NCBI RefSeq assembly: GCF_024505185.1
Contig: NZ_JANIBJ010000028.1
Coordinates: forward strand, 1-60,133
Direction of reading: 5' to 3'
Source: Methylomonas subterranea
GTDB taxonomy: Bacteria > Pseudomonadota > Gammaproteobacteria > Methylococcales > Methylomonadaceae
DNA: 60,133 nucleotides
Numbering within the stretch: the first letter of the stretch is position 1; the number at the start of each line of letters is the position of its first letter. The position numbers and the translations under genes are program-made. Positions 10,869-19,860 of this stretch are shown piece after piece. The notes below the pieces were generated by a model. That model was not told where the DNA came from and ran no database searches. It worked only from the letters and a program-made list of their open reading frames with translations.

Positions 10869-11804
10869 ATGAGCGCTTCAGGTAAAAACTGTTCTCTGCT
10901 TCCTTCCACCACCATGGTCAGTGGAACGGTTAACCATGCCCAAGTTAAACATGTGCTCGAACCTTATCTGGTGATTTTGTCGGGCTGCGACAGAGGCAGG
11001 CAATTCAAGTTGGAGCAGCAATCCTATGTGATAGGCCGCAGCGACGAAGCGGATATCGTGATAGGCGATCCGAAAATTTCCAGGAGACATTGCGTATTTA
11101 CCGTCTTTAAGGATAGGATTTTGTTCGAGGATTTACAGTCCACAAACGGCAGTTTTTTGGCCGGGGAGCGCATTGAAAAGCATTGGCTGAGCGCGCATGA
11201 TCGCATCATGGCTGGCGACACGGTGATGCGCATCGATTACAAATGTTATAGCGAGGCCGAATCGGAGCAGGCTCTTTATCGAGCGGCGTATACCGACGCA
11301 TTGACCGGCATCCTCAATCGGGGGGCGTTCATGCAGCGCGCGCACGAGGAGTTTTCCTATTGCAAGCGTAATAATGCCTTGTTGAGTATCGTGATGTGCG
11401 ACGTCGACCATTTCAAGGCTAAAAACGATGCTTTCGGCCACCCGGCCGGCGATCAGGTGTTGAAGGAGCTATCCGCTATCCTGTCCGAACAGATGCGAAA
11501 GGAGGACCTGCTGGCCCGCTATGGCGGCGAGGAGTTCATCATGATGCTGCGGGAGACGCCCGGAGATGCCGCCGCCGGCTGGGCGGAAAGAATCAGGCGG
11601 TCTGTTATGCACTACCCGTTTACATATAAGGGCCAAACCATACCAACCACGATCTCTATCGGCGTGTGTACCCGGCGGGTGACGGCCATCGATTCCTTGC
11701 CCACGCTGATACGGATCGCCGACGATGCATTATATCTAGCGAAACAAAATGGCCGTAACCGGCTGGAAATTGCCCATTTCAACTCCGCCAGCGATTGGCG
11801 CTGA
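10869..11804 (+). CDS. FHA domain-GGDEF diguanylate cyclase
   Basis: A 311-residue protein. The N-terminal forkhead-associated phosphothreonine-binding domain spans about residues 33-125, with GRS at 56-58, SRRH at 71-74 and NG at 93-94. The C-terminal GGDEF domain spans about 140-305 and has the active motif GGEEF (219-223). An RKED (210-213) five residues before it fits the RxxD inhibitory c-di-GMP site, so it should make c-di-GMP under product inhibition. The ATG at 10869 lacks a clear ribosome-binding site, and 10914 is an alternative. It is upstream of a receiver-Hpt gene and the T6SS block. FHA proteins act in T6SS phospho-signalling elsewhere, but a link here is inference. Confidence 0.9.
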   Translation: MSASGKNCSLLPSTTMVSGTVNHAQVKHVLEPYLVILSGCDRGRQFKLEQQSYVIGRSDEADIVIGDPKISRRHCVFTVFKDRILFEDLQSTNGSFLAGERIEKHWLSAHDRIMAGDTVMRIDYKCYSEAESEQALYRAAYTDALTGILNRGAFMQRAHEEFSYCKRNNALLSIVMCDVDHFKAKNDAFGHPAGDQVLKELSAILSEQMRKEDLLARYGGEEFIMMLRETPGDAAAGWAERIRRSVMHYPFTYKGQTIPTTISIGVCTRRVTAIDSLPTLIRIADDALYLAKQNGRNRLEIAHFNSASDWR

Positions 11805-11879
11805 CGAGGCTTGTCCGAATGTGGACGAGCGGCGGGCTTGCCGGCTAGATCGGTATCAATCACATAACATTAGGCTTTT

Positions 11880-12614
11880 ATGATTTCCAATGATTTATCC
11901 ATTCTGGTGGCCGACGATAACGAAATGAATCGTTGGTTATTGGCGGAACAGTTAAGGTGTTGGAGTGAAAACATCACGCTGGCGGTTGACGGCCGGGAGG
12001 CGTGGGGTTTTTTACAAGGACAAAAATACGCACTGGTATTTTTGGATGTCAATATGCCGGGATTGACGGGTTTTGAGTTGGTTAAAAAAGTCAGGGAAGA
12101 TTCCGTTAATCAAACCTCGCCGGTTATCGCCATTACGGCTCACGTGCAAAGCCATCAGAAGCATTTATTGACGGAATCGGGGTTTAACGATTGTTTGATA
12201 AAACCCATCGTGCTGGCCGATTTGCAACGCATCATCGATCAGTGGCGCGTGCCGGCCGGAGAAGGGAGCAGTCATTATTATGCAAATACAGTGCTGGAAA
12301 AGTTCGACAGTAATAAGGCTTTGGGCAAGCAGTTTTTGCAAAAATTGTTTCAGGAATTGCCTTTACAGATGACGGAGCTGAAGCTGGCTTTGCAAGCTCA
12401 TGCGGCGCAGCCGGCCCTGAATATTGCCCATAAACTGCATGGCAGTTTTTGTTTTTATGGCTTGGCCGATTTTCGCGCCAGCGCAAGTCGGGTGGAGCAA
12501 TCCCTGATTGCGGGCGAATTTGCCGAGGCTTGCCGGCATTTTCAGCAACTGGATGAAAAGTGCGAAGCTTTGCTGGATATGCGGGTAGAAGTATTGACTC
12601 ATATGGAGGGTTAA
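11880..12614 (+). CDS. response regulator receiver-Hpt phosphotransfer protein
   Basis: A 244-residue phosphorelay component. The receiver domain (about 5-122) has the acidic pair ADD at 11-13, the phospho-acceptor Asp56 in VFLDVNMPG, and the conserved Lys in LIKPI near 108. The Hpt domain (about 140-240) has His184 in AHKLHG, close to the canonical HxLKG. There is no DNA-binding output domain, so it must pass phosphate to a partner or to a histidine kinase elsewhere. It follows the FHA-GGDEF gene by 75 bases and precedes the T6SS genes. Confidence 0.9.
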   Translation: MISNDLSILVADDNEMNRWLLAEQLRCWSENITLAVDGREAWGFLQGQKYALVFLDVNMPGLTGFELVKKVREDSVNQTSPVIAITAHVQSHQKHLLTESGFNDCLIKPIVLADLQRIIDQWRVPAGEGSSHYYANTVLEKFDSNKALGKQFLQKLFQELPLQMTELKLALQAHAAQPALNIAHKLHGSFCFYGLADFRASASRVEQSLIAGEFAEACRHFQQLDEKCEALLDMRVEVLTHMEG

Positions 12615-12889
12615 GCCTGGGCAAAGAACATGAAGGCGCTGCATCAGTCTGGCCCATGAAAGAAGAGCCGATGGCAGTTTGCTCGCCGTACTGGGCGCCG
12701 TGAATATGTCAACATGGTTGGCCGGGTCCATCCTAGCCGACGCCGCCCGTCCGCCAAGCGTTCTTGAACCGCCAAATTACTTTCAGCGTAACGATTTATC
12801 GCGGGCCGCGTGCAAAAGACCTTTGATTTTTCCACAAACTGGACTAGGCTAGGCACAGCAAAATTTAAATAAGTCCGAAAAGGCATTTC

Positions 12890-13930
12890 ATGGCTGATTT
12901 ATTAGCATTTTTAGAGGAAATTTCCCCGGATAATCCTTGTGGCGATTATTTGGAATACGATCCCGCCTATCTTGAGTTGGGGAAAAATATTTTGGGGAAG
13001 CCGGAAGATCCCATTACCGGCGAAAAAGCCCAGCCGCCCAATTGGCGGGATATTCATAAGCAAGCCCTGGCCATTTTGCAACAAAGCAAGGATATACAGG
13101 TTGTCGTTTATCTGTTACGGGCCTTGATCAATCTTGAAGGAGTGCCGGGGTTTCGGGATGGATTGAATCTTTTATACAGCCTATTGGAAAAATATTGGGA
13201 CGAGCTGCATCCTGTTCTGGACCCGGATGATGATCTGGATCCTACCACGCGCGTCAACATCCTCGAAGAACTGAGTAATTTCGATTCGGTGCTGTGGCCG
13301 CTGACACAGGCGCCATTGGTGGATTCAAAAGCCGTTGGTCGCTATAGCTTGCGCGATTACCATTTGGCCTCCGATAAGGTCGAAGTTCCCGAAGGCGTTG
13401 CCAAACCGGATCTGAACAGTATCCGGGCGGCATTCCTGGACGTGCCTGAGGAAACGGTATCGGCGACTTATCAGGCAATCAATGACGGCATTCGGCTGGT
13501 GCAGCAGTTGGACAGCTTTGTCGGCGAGAAAGTAGGGATTGAAAATGGTCCCGACTTATCCGCGATATCCTCCCTGCTGAAAGAAATGCGCTATGTGTTC
13601 GACCAATACGCCGAAACCGGCGCGGGCGATGAGGAAGAATTGTCCGGCGGCGCAGAGGGCGCCGAGGGCGAATCGGGTTCCGGGGGGGCTTCTCGCAAGG
13701 CAGCAGCGGTCGGCGGCGTGAACTCCCGTCAGGATGTGCTGAAAACGCTGGATCTGATTTGCAAATATTATCGGGAAAACGAACCCTCCAGTCCGGTGCC
13801 CATATTGCTGGAGCGGGCAAAAAAACTGGTTACGGCGGATTTTATGCAAATTGTGCAAAATCTGTTGCCGGATGGCATGTCCCAACTGGAGCAGATCAAA
13901 GGTCCCGATCCGGATGCGGATCAATATTAA
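12890..13930 (+). CDS. tssA: T6SS assembly protein TssA (ImpA N-terminal domain)
   Basis: A 346-residue T6SS cap/assembly protein. The N-terminal ImpA domain includes the ISPDNPCGDYLEYDPAYLEL stretch (residues 9-28) and NWRDIHKQAL. A low-complexity Gly/Glu linker around 245-270 precedes a short C-terminal domain, as in the short HsiA1-type TssA proteins. TssA primes sheath-tube polymerisation and stays at the tail's distal end. It opens a run of nine T6SS genes on one strand, with the tssB start 26 bases after its stop. Confidence 0.92.
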   Translation: MADLLAFLEEISPDNPCGDYLEYDPAYLELGKNILGKPEDPITGEKAQPPNWRDIHKQALAILQQSKDIQVVVYLLRALINLEGVPGFRDGLNLLYSLLEKYWDELHPVLDPDDDLDPTTRVNILEELSNFDSVLWPLTQAPLVDSKAVGRYSLRDYHLASDKVEVPEGVAKPDLNSIRAAFLDVPEETVSATYQAINDGIRLVQQLDSFVGEKVGIENGPDLSAISSLLKEMRYVFDQYAETGAGDEEELSGGAEGAEGESGSGGASRKAAAVGGVNSRQDVLKTLDLICKYYRENEPSSPVPILLERAKKLVTADFMQIVQNLLPDGMSQLEQIKGPDPDADQY

Positions 13931-13956
13931 CAATCACTCAATTACTGGAGTAGGAA

Positions 13957-14493
13957 ATGGCCGAGAGCAGTCAGAAGTTCATTCAACGAAACCGGGCGCC
14001 GCGCGTTCAAATCGAATACGATGTGGAAGTGTATGGATCCGAGAAAAAAGTACAGCTTCCCTTTGTGATGGGTGTGCTTTCCGATCTCTCGGGCAAACCG
14101 GCCGAGCCCTTACCACCCATTGCCGACCGCAAATTATTGGAAATCGACGTCGATAATTTCAACGAACGCTTGAAATCCATGAAGCCTAGAGCGGCGTTTC
14201 AAGTCGCCAACACATTAACCGGCGAAGGTAATTTGAACGTCGACATCACCTTTGAAAACATGGACGATTTTTCGCCCGCCGCGGTAGCGAAGAAAGTTGC
14301 CGGCTTGGATAAAATCGTCGAGGCCAGAACCCAATTGTCCAATCTGATTACTTACATGGATGGCAAAACCGGCGCGGAAGAGTTGATCGCCAAATTGATC
14401 AACGATCCGGCTCTGTTGAAAACCCTGGCCGATAAGGCCAAACCGGCCGAGGCCGAAAAACCGGCGGATGCGGCGGAAGGAAGTGGGGAGTAA
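13957..14493 (+). CDS. tssB: T6SS contractile sheath small subunit TssB
   Basis: A 178-residue sheath subunit (VipA/ImpB). The diagnostic RVQIEYDVEVYG and LPFVMGVLSDLSGKP stretches lie in the first 50 residues. TssB pairs with TssC to build the contractile sheath around the Hcp tube. A GGAG ribosome-binding site precedes the ATG, and tssC follows after 3 bases. The Ala/Glu/Pro-rich tail (about 155-178) is unstructured. Confidence 0.96.
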   Translation: MAESSQKFIQRNRAPRVQIEYDVEVYGSEKKVQLPFVMGVLSDLSGKPAEPLPPIADRKLLEIDVDNFNERLKSMKPRAAFQVANTLTGEGNLNVDITFENMDDFSPAAVAKKVAGLDKIVEARTQLSNLITYMDGKTGAEELIAKLINDPALLKTLADKAKPAEAEKPADAAEGSGE

Positions 14494-14496
14494 TTT

Positions 14497-15987
14497 ATGG
14501 CTGAATTAGATACACAAGCCCAGCAAGGCGCCACCGAAACCCTGGAGTTTGACGATTTTGCCGCATTGCTGTCGAAAGAGTTCAAGCCCGGTACCGAAGC
14601 GGCCAATCAGGTCAACACGGCGGTTTCCACCCTGGCTCAATTCGCCTTGCAGGATGTCTCGAAAATTTCCGACGATGCGATAAAAAGCATACAGGCCATC
14701 ATCGCCAGCCTGGACGCAAAAATTTCCGAGCAGTTGAATCTTGTCTTGCATCACCCCGACTTTCAACAACTGGAAGGGGCTTGGCGCGGTTTACATTACC
14801 TGGTAAACAACACCGAAACCGATGAGATGTTGAAAATCAAGGTATTGAACATTTCCAAGAAGGAACTGGGCAAAACCCTGAAAAAATTCAAGGGTACCGC
14901 CTGGGACCAAAGTCCGCTGTTCAAGAAATTGTACGAAGAGGAATACGGCACTTTCGGCGGCGAACCGTTTGGCTGTCTGGTCGGCGATTACCATTTCGAC
15001 CATACTCCGCCCGATGTCGAGTTGCTGGGCGAAATGGCAAAAATCGCGGCGGCTTCGCATACGCCCTTCCTGTCCGGAGTTGCGCCTAGCGTGCTGCAAA
15101 TGCAGAGCTGGTCGGAATTGGCCAATCCGCGCGATTTGACCAAAATCTTCCAGACGCCGGAATACGCCGCTTGGCGTTCCTTGCGCGAATCCGATGACTC
15201 GCGATATTTGGGCTTGGCCATGCCGCGTTTCCTGAGCCGATTACCCTATGGCGCCAAAACCGACCCGGTGGATGAGTTCGATTTTGAAGAAGATACCTCC
15301 GGCGCCGACAGCAGCAAATATACTTGGTCGAACGCGGCCTATGCGATGGCGGTCAACATCAACCGGTCTTTCAAGCTGTACGGTTGGTGTTCGCGTATTC
15401 GCGGTATCGAGTCCGGCGGTGCCGTGGAAGGGTTGCCGGTGCATACCTTCCCGACCGACGATGGAGGGGTCGACATGAAATGTCCAACCGAAATCGCTAT
15501 TACCGACAGACGCGAAGCCGAGTTGGCAAAAAGCGGCTTCATGCCGTTGATCCATAAAAAAAATACCGACTTTGCCGCCTTTATCGGCGCGCAGTCTTTG
15601 CAGAAACCGGCCGAATACGACGATCCCGATGCGACAGCCAATGCCAATCTGGCCGCGCGCCTGCCGTATTTGTTTGCAACCTGCCGCTTCGCGCATTATC
15701 TGAAGTGCATGGTCAGGGATAAAATCGGTTCGTTCAAGGAACGCGACGACATGGAAAAATGGTTGACCAGTTGGATCAACAATTATGTCGATCCCAACCC
15801 GGCGATGTCGGACGAACTGACCAAATCGCGCAAACCCCTGGCGGCCGCCGAAGTGGTGGTGGAAGAGGTCGAGGGTAACCCTGGCTACTATTCATCCAAG
15901 TTTTTCTTGAGGCCGCATTATCAATTGGAAGGTCTCACGGTGTCCTTGCGCTTGGTTTCCAAATTGCCTTCCGGAAAAGGTGGCTAG
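14497..15987 (+). CDS. tssC: T6SS contractile sheath large subunit TssC
   Basis: A 496-residue sheath subunit (VipB/ImpC). Residues 80-130 include DAKISEQLNLVLHHPDF and LEGAWRGLHYLV, which are strongly conserved in the family, and the C-terminal half has FATCRFAHYLKCMVRDKIGSF. Normal length. Adjacent to tssB, its obligate partner. The gap after it (120 bases) probably holds a separate hcp promoter. Confidence 0.97.
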   Translation: MAELDTQAQQGATETLEFDDFAALLSKEFKPGTEAANQVNTAVSTLAQFALQDVSKISDDAIKSIQAIIASLDAKISEQLNLVLHHPDFQQLEGAWRGLHYLVNNTETDEMLKIKVLNISKKELGKTLKKFKGTAWDQSPLFKKLYEEEYGTFGGEPFGCLVGDYHFDHTPPDVELLGEMAKIAAASHTPFLSGVAPSVLQMQSWSELANPRDLTKIFQTPEYAAWRSLRESDDSRYLGLAMPRFLSRLPYGAKTDPVDEFDFEEDTSGADSSKYTWSNAAYAMAVNINRSFKLYGWCSRIRGIESGGAVEGLPVHTFPTDDGGVDMKCPTEIAITDRREAELAKSGFMPLIHKKNTDFAAFIGAQSLQKPAEYDDPDATANANLAARLPYLFATCRFAHYLKCMVRDKIGSFKERDDMEKWLTSWINNYVDPNPAMSDELTKSRKPLAAAEVVVEEVEGNPGYYSSKFFLRPHYQLEGLTVSLRLVSKLPSGKGG

Positions 15988-16108
15988 GATTTGTCTGGGA
16001 GGATTTCGAATATTCAGGAGGCTTGAGTATGGTATGAGCACGGCAAATAAGCTTTTTTTAGCTAAGCGTAAGTTTAAATTTAATTCTTTATAAAGAAAGG
16101 AGAAGGTC

Positions 16109-16591
16109 ATGGCATTTGATATGTTTTTGAAAATCAAAGATGTTAAAGGTGAAGCTCAGGACGACAAGCACAAAGATACCATCGATGTGTTGGCTTGGAG
16201 TTGGGGGATGTCCAATAGCGGCACGACTCACATGGGCAGCGGTTCCGGCGCCGGCAAGGTAAATGTGCAGGACCTCAGCGTCACCAAATATGTCGATAAG
16301 AGCACTCCCGACCTGTTGAAGGCATGCTGCAACGGCAAGCACTTCGAAACGGCGGATTTGATCGTCCGTAAAGCTGGCGAGAAACCCGTCGAATATTTGA
16401 CCATCACGATGACGGACTTGATTGTAACCGCCGTTTCCACCGGCGGTTCCGGTGGCGAAGACCGTTTGACCGAAAATGTCACGCTGAATTTCGGCGCCGT
16501 CAAAGTCAAGTACGTCGAACAAACCGCCAAGGGCGGCGAGGGTGCAAAACCCGACATGGGTTGGGATATTGCGGCAAACAAAGCACTGTAA
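16109..16591 (+). CDS. hcp: T6SS tube protein Hcp
   Basis: A 160-residue Hcp that forms the hexameric inner tube and can carry small effectors. It begins AFDMFLKIKDVKGEAQD and has the VLAWSWGMSNSG turn near residue 27, as in Hcp1-type proteins. It is preceded by an unusually strong AAAGGAGAAGG ribosome-binding site and followed by a strong GC hairpin, which fits the high expression this protein needs. It is the only hcp in the window and has no C-terminal toxin extension. Confidence 0.96.
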   Translation: MAFDMFLKIKDVKGEAQDDKHKDTIDVLAWSWGMSNSGTTHMGSGSGAGKVNVQDLSVTKYVDKSTPDLLKACCNGKHFETADLIVRKAGEKPVEYLTITMTDLIVTAVSTGGSGGEDRLTENVTLNFGAVKVKYVEQTAKGGEGAKPDMGWDIAANKAL

Positions 16592-16608
16592 GCTTTGTTG
16601 CCTGTCTC

Positions 16609-16636
16609 AAACGCCCGCCTGAAAGGGCGGGCGTTT
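16609..16636 (+). terminator. intra-operon hairpin after hcp
   Basis: AAACGCCCGCC pairs perfectly with GGCGGGCGTTT across a six-base loop, then CATTTAT. The hairpin lies between hcp and tagJ on the same strand. It probably acts as a partial terminator or 3'-end stabiliser that gives hcp more transcript than the genes behind it. Confidence 0.7.
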
Positions 16637-16658
16637 CATTTATAGAGTTTGGACGCTT

Positions 16659-17468
16659 ATGATTTCAAGTGCGGCGGAAATTAGCTTAAAAGACGGACGC
16701 CTGGATGACGCGCTGGCGCAACTACAAGAACAGGTGCGGAAAAGTCCCGATGTGGCCAAACACCGGGTATTCCTGTTTCAATTGCTGGCGCTGAACGGAC
16801 AATGGGACCGGGCGCTGAATCAGCTCAACGTTTGCGGCAATCTGGATAATGCAAATTTGGCGATGGTGCAAACCTACCGCGAAGCCATCCGTTGCGAATT
16901 ATTGCGCGAAAAAGTTTTTAAGGGGGAAACCTCGCCCTTGGTGTTCGGCGAGCCCGAGCACTGGATCGCTCTGCTGGTCGAAGCCTGCAAATTATCGGCG
17001 CAAGCCGCTTATACCCAAGCCGGCGAATTGCGCGCTCGAGCTTTCGAACAGGCGCCGGCCTCGTCCGGCAGTTTTAACGGAGAGGCTTTCGAATGGATTG
17101 CCGATTCCGACAGCCGGCTTGGCCCGGTCGCGGAAGCGGTAGTCAATGGGCGTTATTATTGGATTCCCTTCAACCGGATTGCCAGCATCGAAATAGAAGC
17201 GCCAGTCGATCTGCGGGATTTGATTTGGTTGCCGGCCCAATTTACCTGGACCAATGGTGGTAGCGCGTTCGGATTGATTCCTTCCCGTTATCCCGGTAGC
17301 GAAAATGCCGAGGATGCCGCCTTGCGATTGGCCCGTAAAACCGCGTGGCTGGAGCCCGAAGCCGGCCATTACCATGGACTGGGTCAGCGTATCTGGATAA
17401 CCGACAATGGCGAACACGCCTTATTGGATACTCGGGAGTTAATCTTTAATCCCTCCGTTTCCGAATAA
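16659..17468 (+). CDS. tagJ: T6SS accessory protein TagJ (ImpE family)
   Basis: A 269-residue ImpE-like protein. The N-terminal TPR-like helices (about 5-110, LQEQVRKSPDVAKHRVFLFQLLALNGQWDRA) are followed by a beta-rich domain with YYWIPFNRIASIEIE near 165-180. TagJ binds the N-terminus of TssB and tunes sheath disassembly by ClpV in the HSI-I class of T6SS. It overlaps no neighbour and sits 2 bases before tssE. Its presence puts this system in the TagJ-containing subgroup. Confidence 0.9.
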   Translation: MISSAAEISLKDGRLDDALAQLQEQVRKSPDVAKHRVFLFQLLALNGQWDRALNQLNVCGNLDNANLAMVQTYREAIRCELLREKVFKGETSPLVFGEPEHWIALLVEACKLSAQAAYTQAGELRARAFEQAPASSGSFNGEAFEWIADSDSRLGPVAEAVVNGRYYWIPFNRIASIEIEAPVDLRDLIWLPAQFTWTNGGSAFGLIPSRYPGSENAEDAALRLARKTAWLEPEAGHYHGLGQRIWITDNGEHALLDTRELIFNPSVSE

Positions 17469-17470
17469 CA

Positions 17471-17974
17471 ATGGCCGAGCTTGTTGCCAAGGAACGCCTG
17501 CAACCATCCCTGCTGGATCGGCTGACCGACTATGCGCCGACTGAAAAAACCGAATCGCGCGAGCAGCGCGTGATGTCTTACCGGCAATTAAGGCAAAGCG
17601 TTTTACGGGATATCAGCTGGCTGTTGAACACCACGGCTTTTGAAGCCCTGGAGGATTTATCGGTAGCGCCCTACGTCGCGCGCTCGGTCGTAAACTACGG
17701 CATACCGGCGCTGTCCGGTACCAATTTAAGCAGCGTCGATGCGGGTAATCTGGAGCGCAAGTTAAAGCAGGCCATCATGGATTTCGAACCCAGAATCCTG
17801 GCGGATTCGCTTAGAATTGAAATTCTGGTTGCCGGCGATCAAATGAGCCAAAACTCGCTGTCTTTCAAAATAGAAGGCGATTTGTGGGCCCAGCCTTTGC
17901 CGGTACACCTGTTTATCCGTAGCGATCTGGATTTGGAGACCGGTGAAGTCACGGTCAAGGAAATAGGCGGTTAG
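17471..17974 (+). CDS. tssE: T6SS baseplate protein TssE (gp25-like)
   Basis: A 167-residue baseplate wedge protein of the gp25 family. It shows LLDRLTDYAPTE near the start, the VMSYRQLRQSVLRDISWLLNTT region, the SVVNYGIPALSG turn, and a C-terminal LRIEILVAGD strand. It nucleates sheath assembly together with TssF and TssG. It is packed between tagJ and tssF with 2-base gaps. Confidence 0.95.
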   Translation: MAELVAKERLQPSLLDRLTDYAPTEKTESREQRVMSYRQLRQSVLRDISWLLNTTAFEALEDLSVAPYVARSVVNYGIPALSGTNLSSVDAGNLERKLKQAIMDFEPRILADSLRIEILVAGDQMSQNSLSFKIEGDLWAQPLPVHLFIRSDLDLETGEVTVKEIGG

Positions 17975-17976
17975 TC

Positions 17977-19860
17977 ATGGATCCGCGCCTGCTTCATTAC
18001 TACAACCGCGAACTGCAGCATGTACGCGAAGTTGGCGCCGAATTCGCCAGCGAATTCCCCAAAATCGCCGCCCGCTTGGGTCTGGACGCCTTCGAATGTT
18101 CCGATCCTTACGTCGAACGCCTGTTCGAAGGCTTTGCCTTCATGGCGGCCAGGGTTCAACTGAAAGTCGACGCCGAATTTCCCAACTTTACCCAGCACTT
18201 GCTGGAAATCGTCTACCCGCATTATCTGGCCGCCACGCCGTCCATGACCGTGGTCGAATTTAAGCCGGATTTAACCGAAGAAAGTTTGGCCGAAGGTTTT
18301 TTGATAGACAAGGGCAGTTCGTTGCGCAGTCAAATCGCCAAGGGCGAACAAACCGCCTGCGAATACCAAACCGCGCACCCCCTGCAACTCTGGCCGTTGG
18401 AAATCAGTCAGGTGGAATATTTACCGACCCTGGCGGCTGTTTCCAGTCGCGGTCTGGCCGATCCCAAACACCTGCACAACGTCAAGGGCGCTATCCGCAT
18501 CGCCTTGCGTTGTACCGCCGGGGTGCGTTTTAACCAGCTGGCGCTGGAAAGCTTGCCGCTATTTTTGCGCGGTACCGGCGCAATTCCCTACCGCCTGTAT
18601 GAACAGTTTTTGGCCAATGCAAAAGCCCTGGCCTGCAAATTCAATAACGGCAGCCAAGTGCAGGTTAAATTTGCCGGCGGGCAGCATCTGCGGGGACTGG
18701 GATTTGAAAAAGATGAAGCCATGCTGCGGCAAACCCCGCGCTCCTTCGATGGCTATAGGGTTTTGCAGGAATATTTCGCTTTTCCGGAGCGTTTCTTGTT
18801 CGCCGAATTATCCGGCCTGTCATCGTTAATCGCCGAGTGTAAAAGCGATGAGCTGGAATTGTTTGTGTTGTTGGATCGCAGCGATCCGCAATTGATCAAT
18901 GCCTTGGATAAATCCAATTTGGCATTGTTTTGCGTGCCGGCGGTCAATTTATTTTCTAAGCGCACCGATCGCCTGCATGTTGATCAACGCCAGTCCGAAT
19001 ACCATGTAGTGGTGGATCGCACCCGACCCATGGATTTTGAAGTCTACAATGTCGAGCAAGTGGCTGGTTTCGGCAATGACCGTAATGAACAGGCTTTTTT
19101 GCCTTTTTACGGCTCGAAAAGCGTCTATCAGAATCAATCCGAAACCGCCTATTACATGCTGAGGCGGCAAAAACGCATTTTGTCGTCCAAACAACGCCGC
19201 AAGGGTATGCGTTCCAGTTATATCGGTAGCGAATGCTTCGTCTCGATAGTGGATGCCGAGCAGGCGCCATACTCGCCGAAAATCAATCAATTGGGCTTGG
19301 AAGTGTTATGTACCAATCGCGACTTGCCCATGGTAATGCCGGTGGGACTGGGCGACACAGACTTTAGTCTGCAGATCAGCGCGCCGGTCAAATCGATACG
19401 CTGTATTTCCGGTCCCACCCGGCCGTTACCCGCCGCCTACGCCGGCGAAAGTGTCTGGCGCTTGATCAATCACCTGTCGTTGAATTACTTGTCGCTAATC
19501 GATAGCGATCCCAAGCAGGGGGCGGCCTCCCTGCGCGAGTTATTGAGTTTGTATGCCGATAATCGCGAACCGGTCATAAAAAAACAAATTGAAGGCGTCA
19601 TCTCGGTCAACGCCAAAAATGTGGTCAGGCGTATCGATTCCAAGGGGCCGATGGTGTTCGGACGTGGTCTGGAAATTACCGTTTTGTTGGATGAGTCCGC
19701 GTTTGAGGGGGGCGGGTATTTCTTGATGGGTACGGTTTTGGATCAATTTTTTACCCGCTATGTATCCATTAACTCGTTTATCGAAACCGTCATTCGTACC
19801 ACGGATCGCGGAGAGGTGGCACGATGGCCGACTCGAATCGGACGCCGACACACGTTTTGA
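17977..19860 (+). CDS. tssF: T6SS baseplate protein TssF (ImpG/VasA)
   Basis: A 627-residue baseplate protein. The opening LLHYYNRELQHVREVGAEFASEFPKIAARL is almost invariant in TssF. Downstream, DPYVERLFEGFAFMAARVQLK and FTQHLLEIVYPHYL are also conserved. Two TssF and one TssG make the wedge of the T6SS baseplate. Its 3' end overlaps tssG by 37 bases, which suggests translational coupling of the two partners. Confidence 0.96.
   Translation: MDPRLLHYYNRELQHVREVGAEFASEFPKIAARLGLDAFECSDPYVERLFEGFAFMAARVQLKVDAEFPNFTQHLLEIVYPHYLAATPSMTVVEFKPDLTEESLAEGFLIDKGSSLRSQIAKGEQTACEYQTAHPLQLWPLEISQVEYLPTLAAVSSRGLADPKHLHNVKGAIRIALRCTAGVRFNQLALESLPLFLRGTGAIPYRLYEQFLANAKALACKFNNGSQVQVKFAGGQHLRGLGFEKDEAMLRQTPRSFDGYRVLQEYFAFPERFLFAELSGLSSLIAECKSDELELFVLLDRSDPQLINALDKSNLALFCVPAVNLFSKRTDRLHVDQRQSEYHVVVDRTRPMDFEVYNVEQVAGFGNDRNEQAFLPFYGSKSVYQNQSETAYYMLRRQKRILSSKQRRKGMRSSYIGSECFVSIVDAEQAPYSPKINQLGLEVLCTNRDLPMVMPVGLGDTDFSLQISAPVKSIRCISGPTRPLPAAYAGESVWRLINHLSLNYLSLIDSDPKQGAASLRELLSLYADNREPVIKKQIEGVISVNAKNVVRRIDSKGPMVFGRGLEITVLLDESAFEGGGYFLMGTVLDQFFTRYVSINSFIETVIRTTDRGEVARWPTRIGRRHTF

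Noticed and set aside
10640-10885. 81-residue open frame after groEL
   Set aside because: It starts inside or next to the terminator T tract, has no ribosome-binding site, and its composition looks non-coding.
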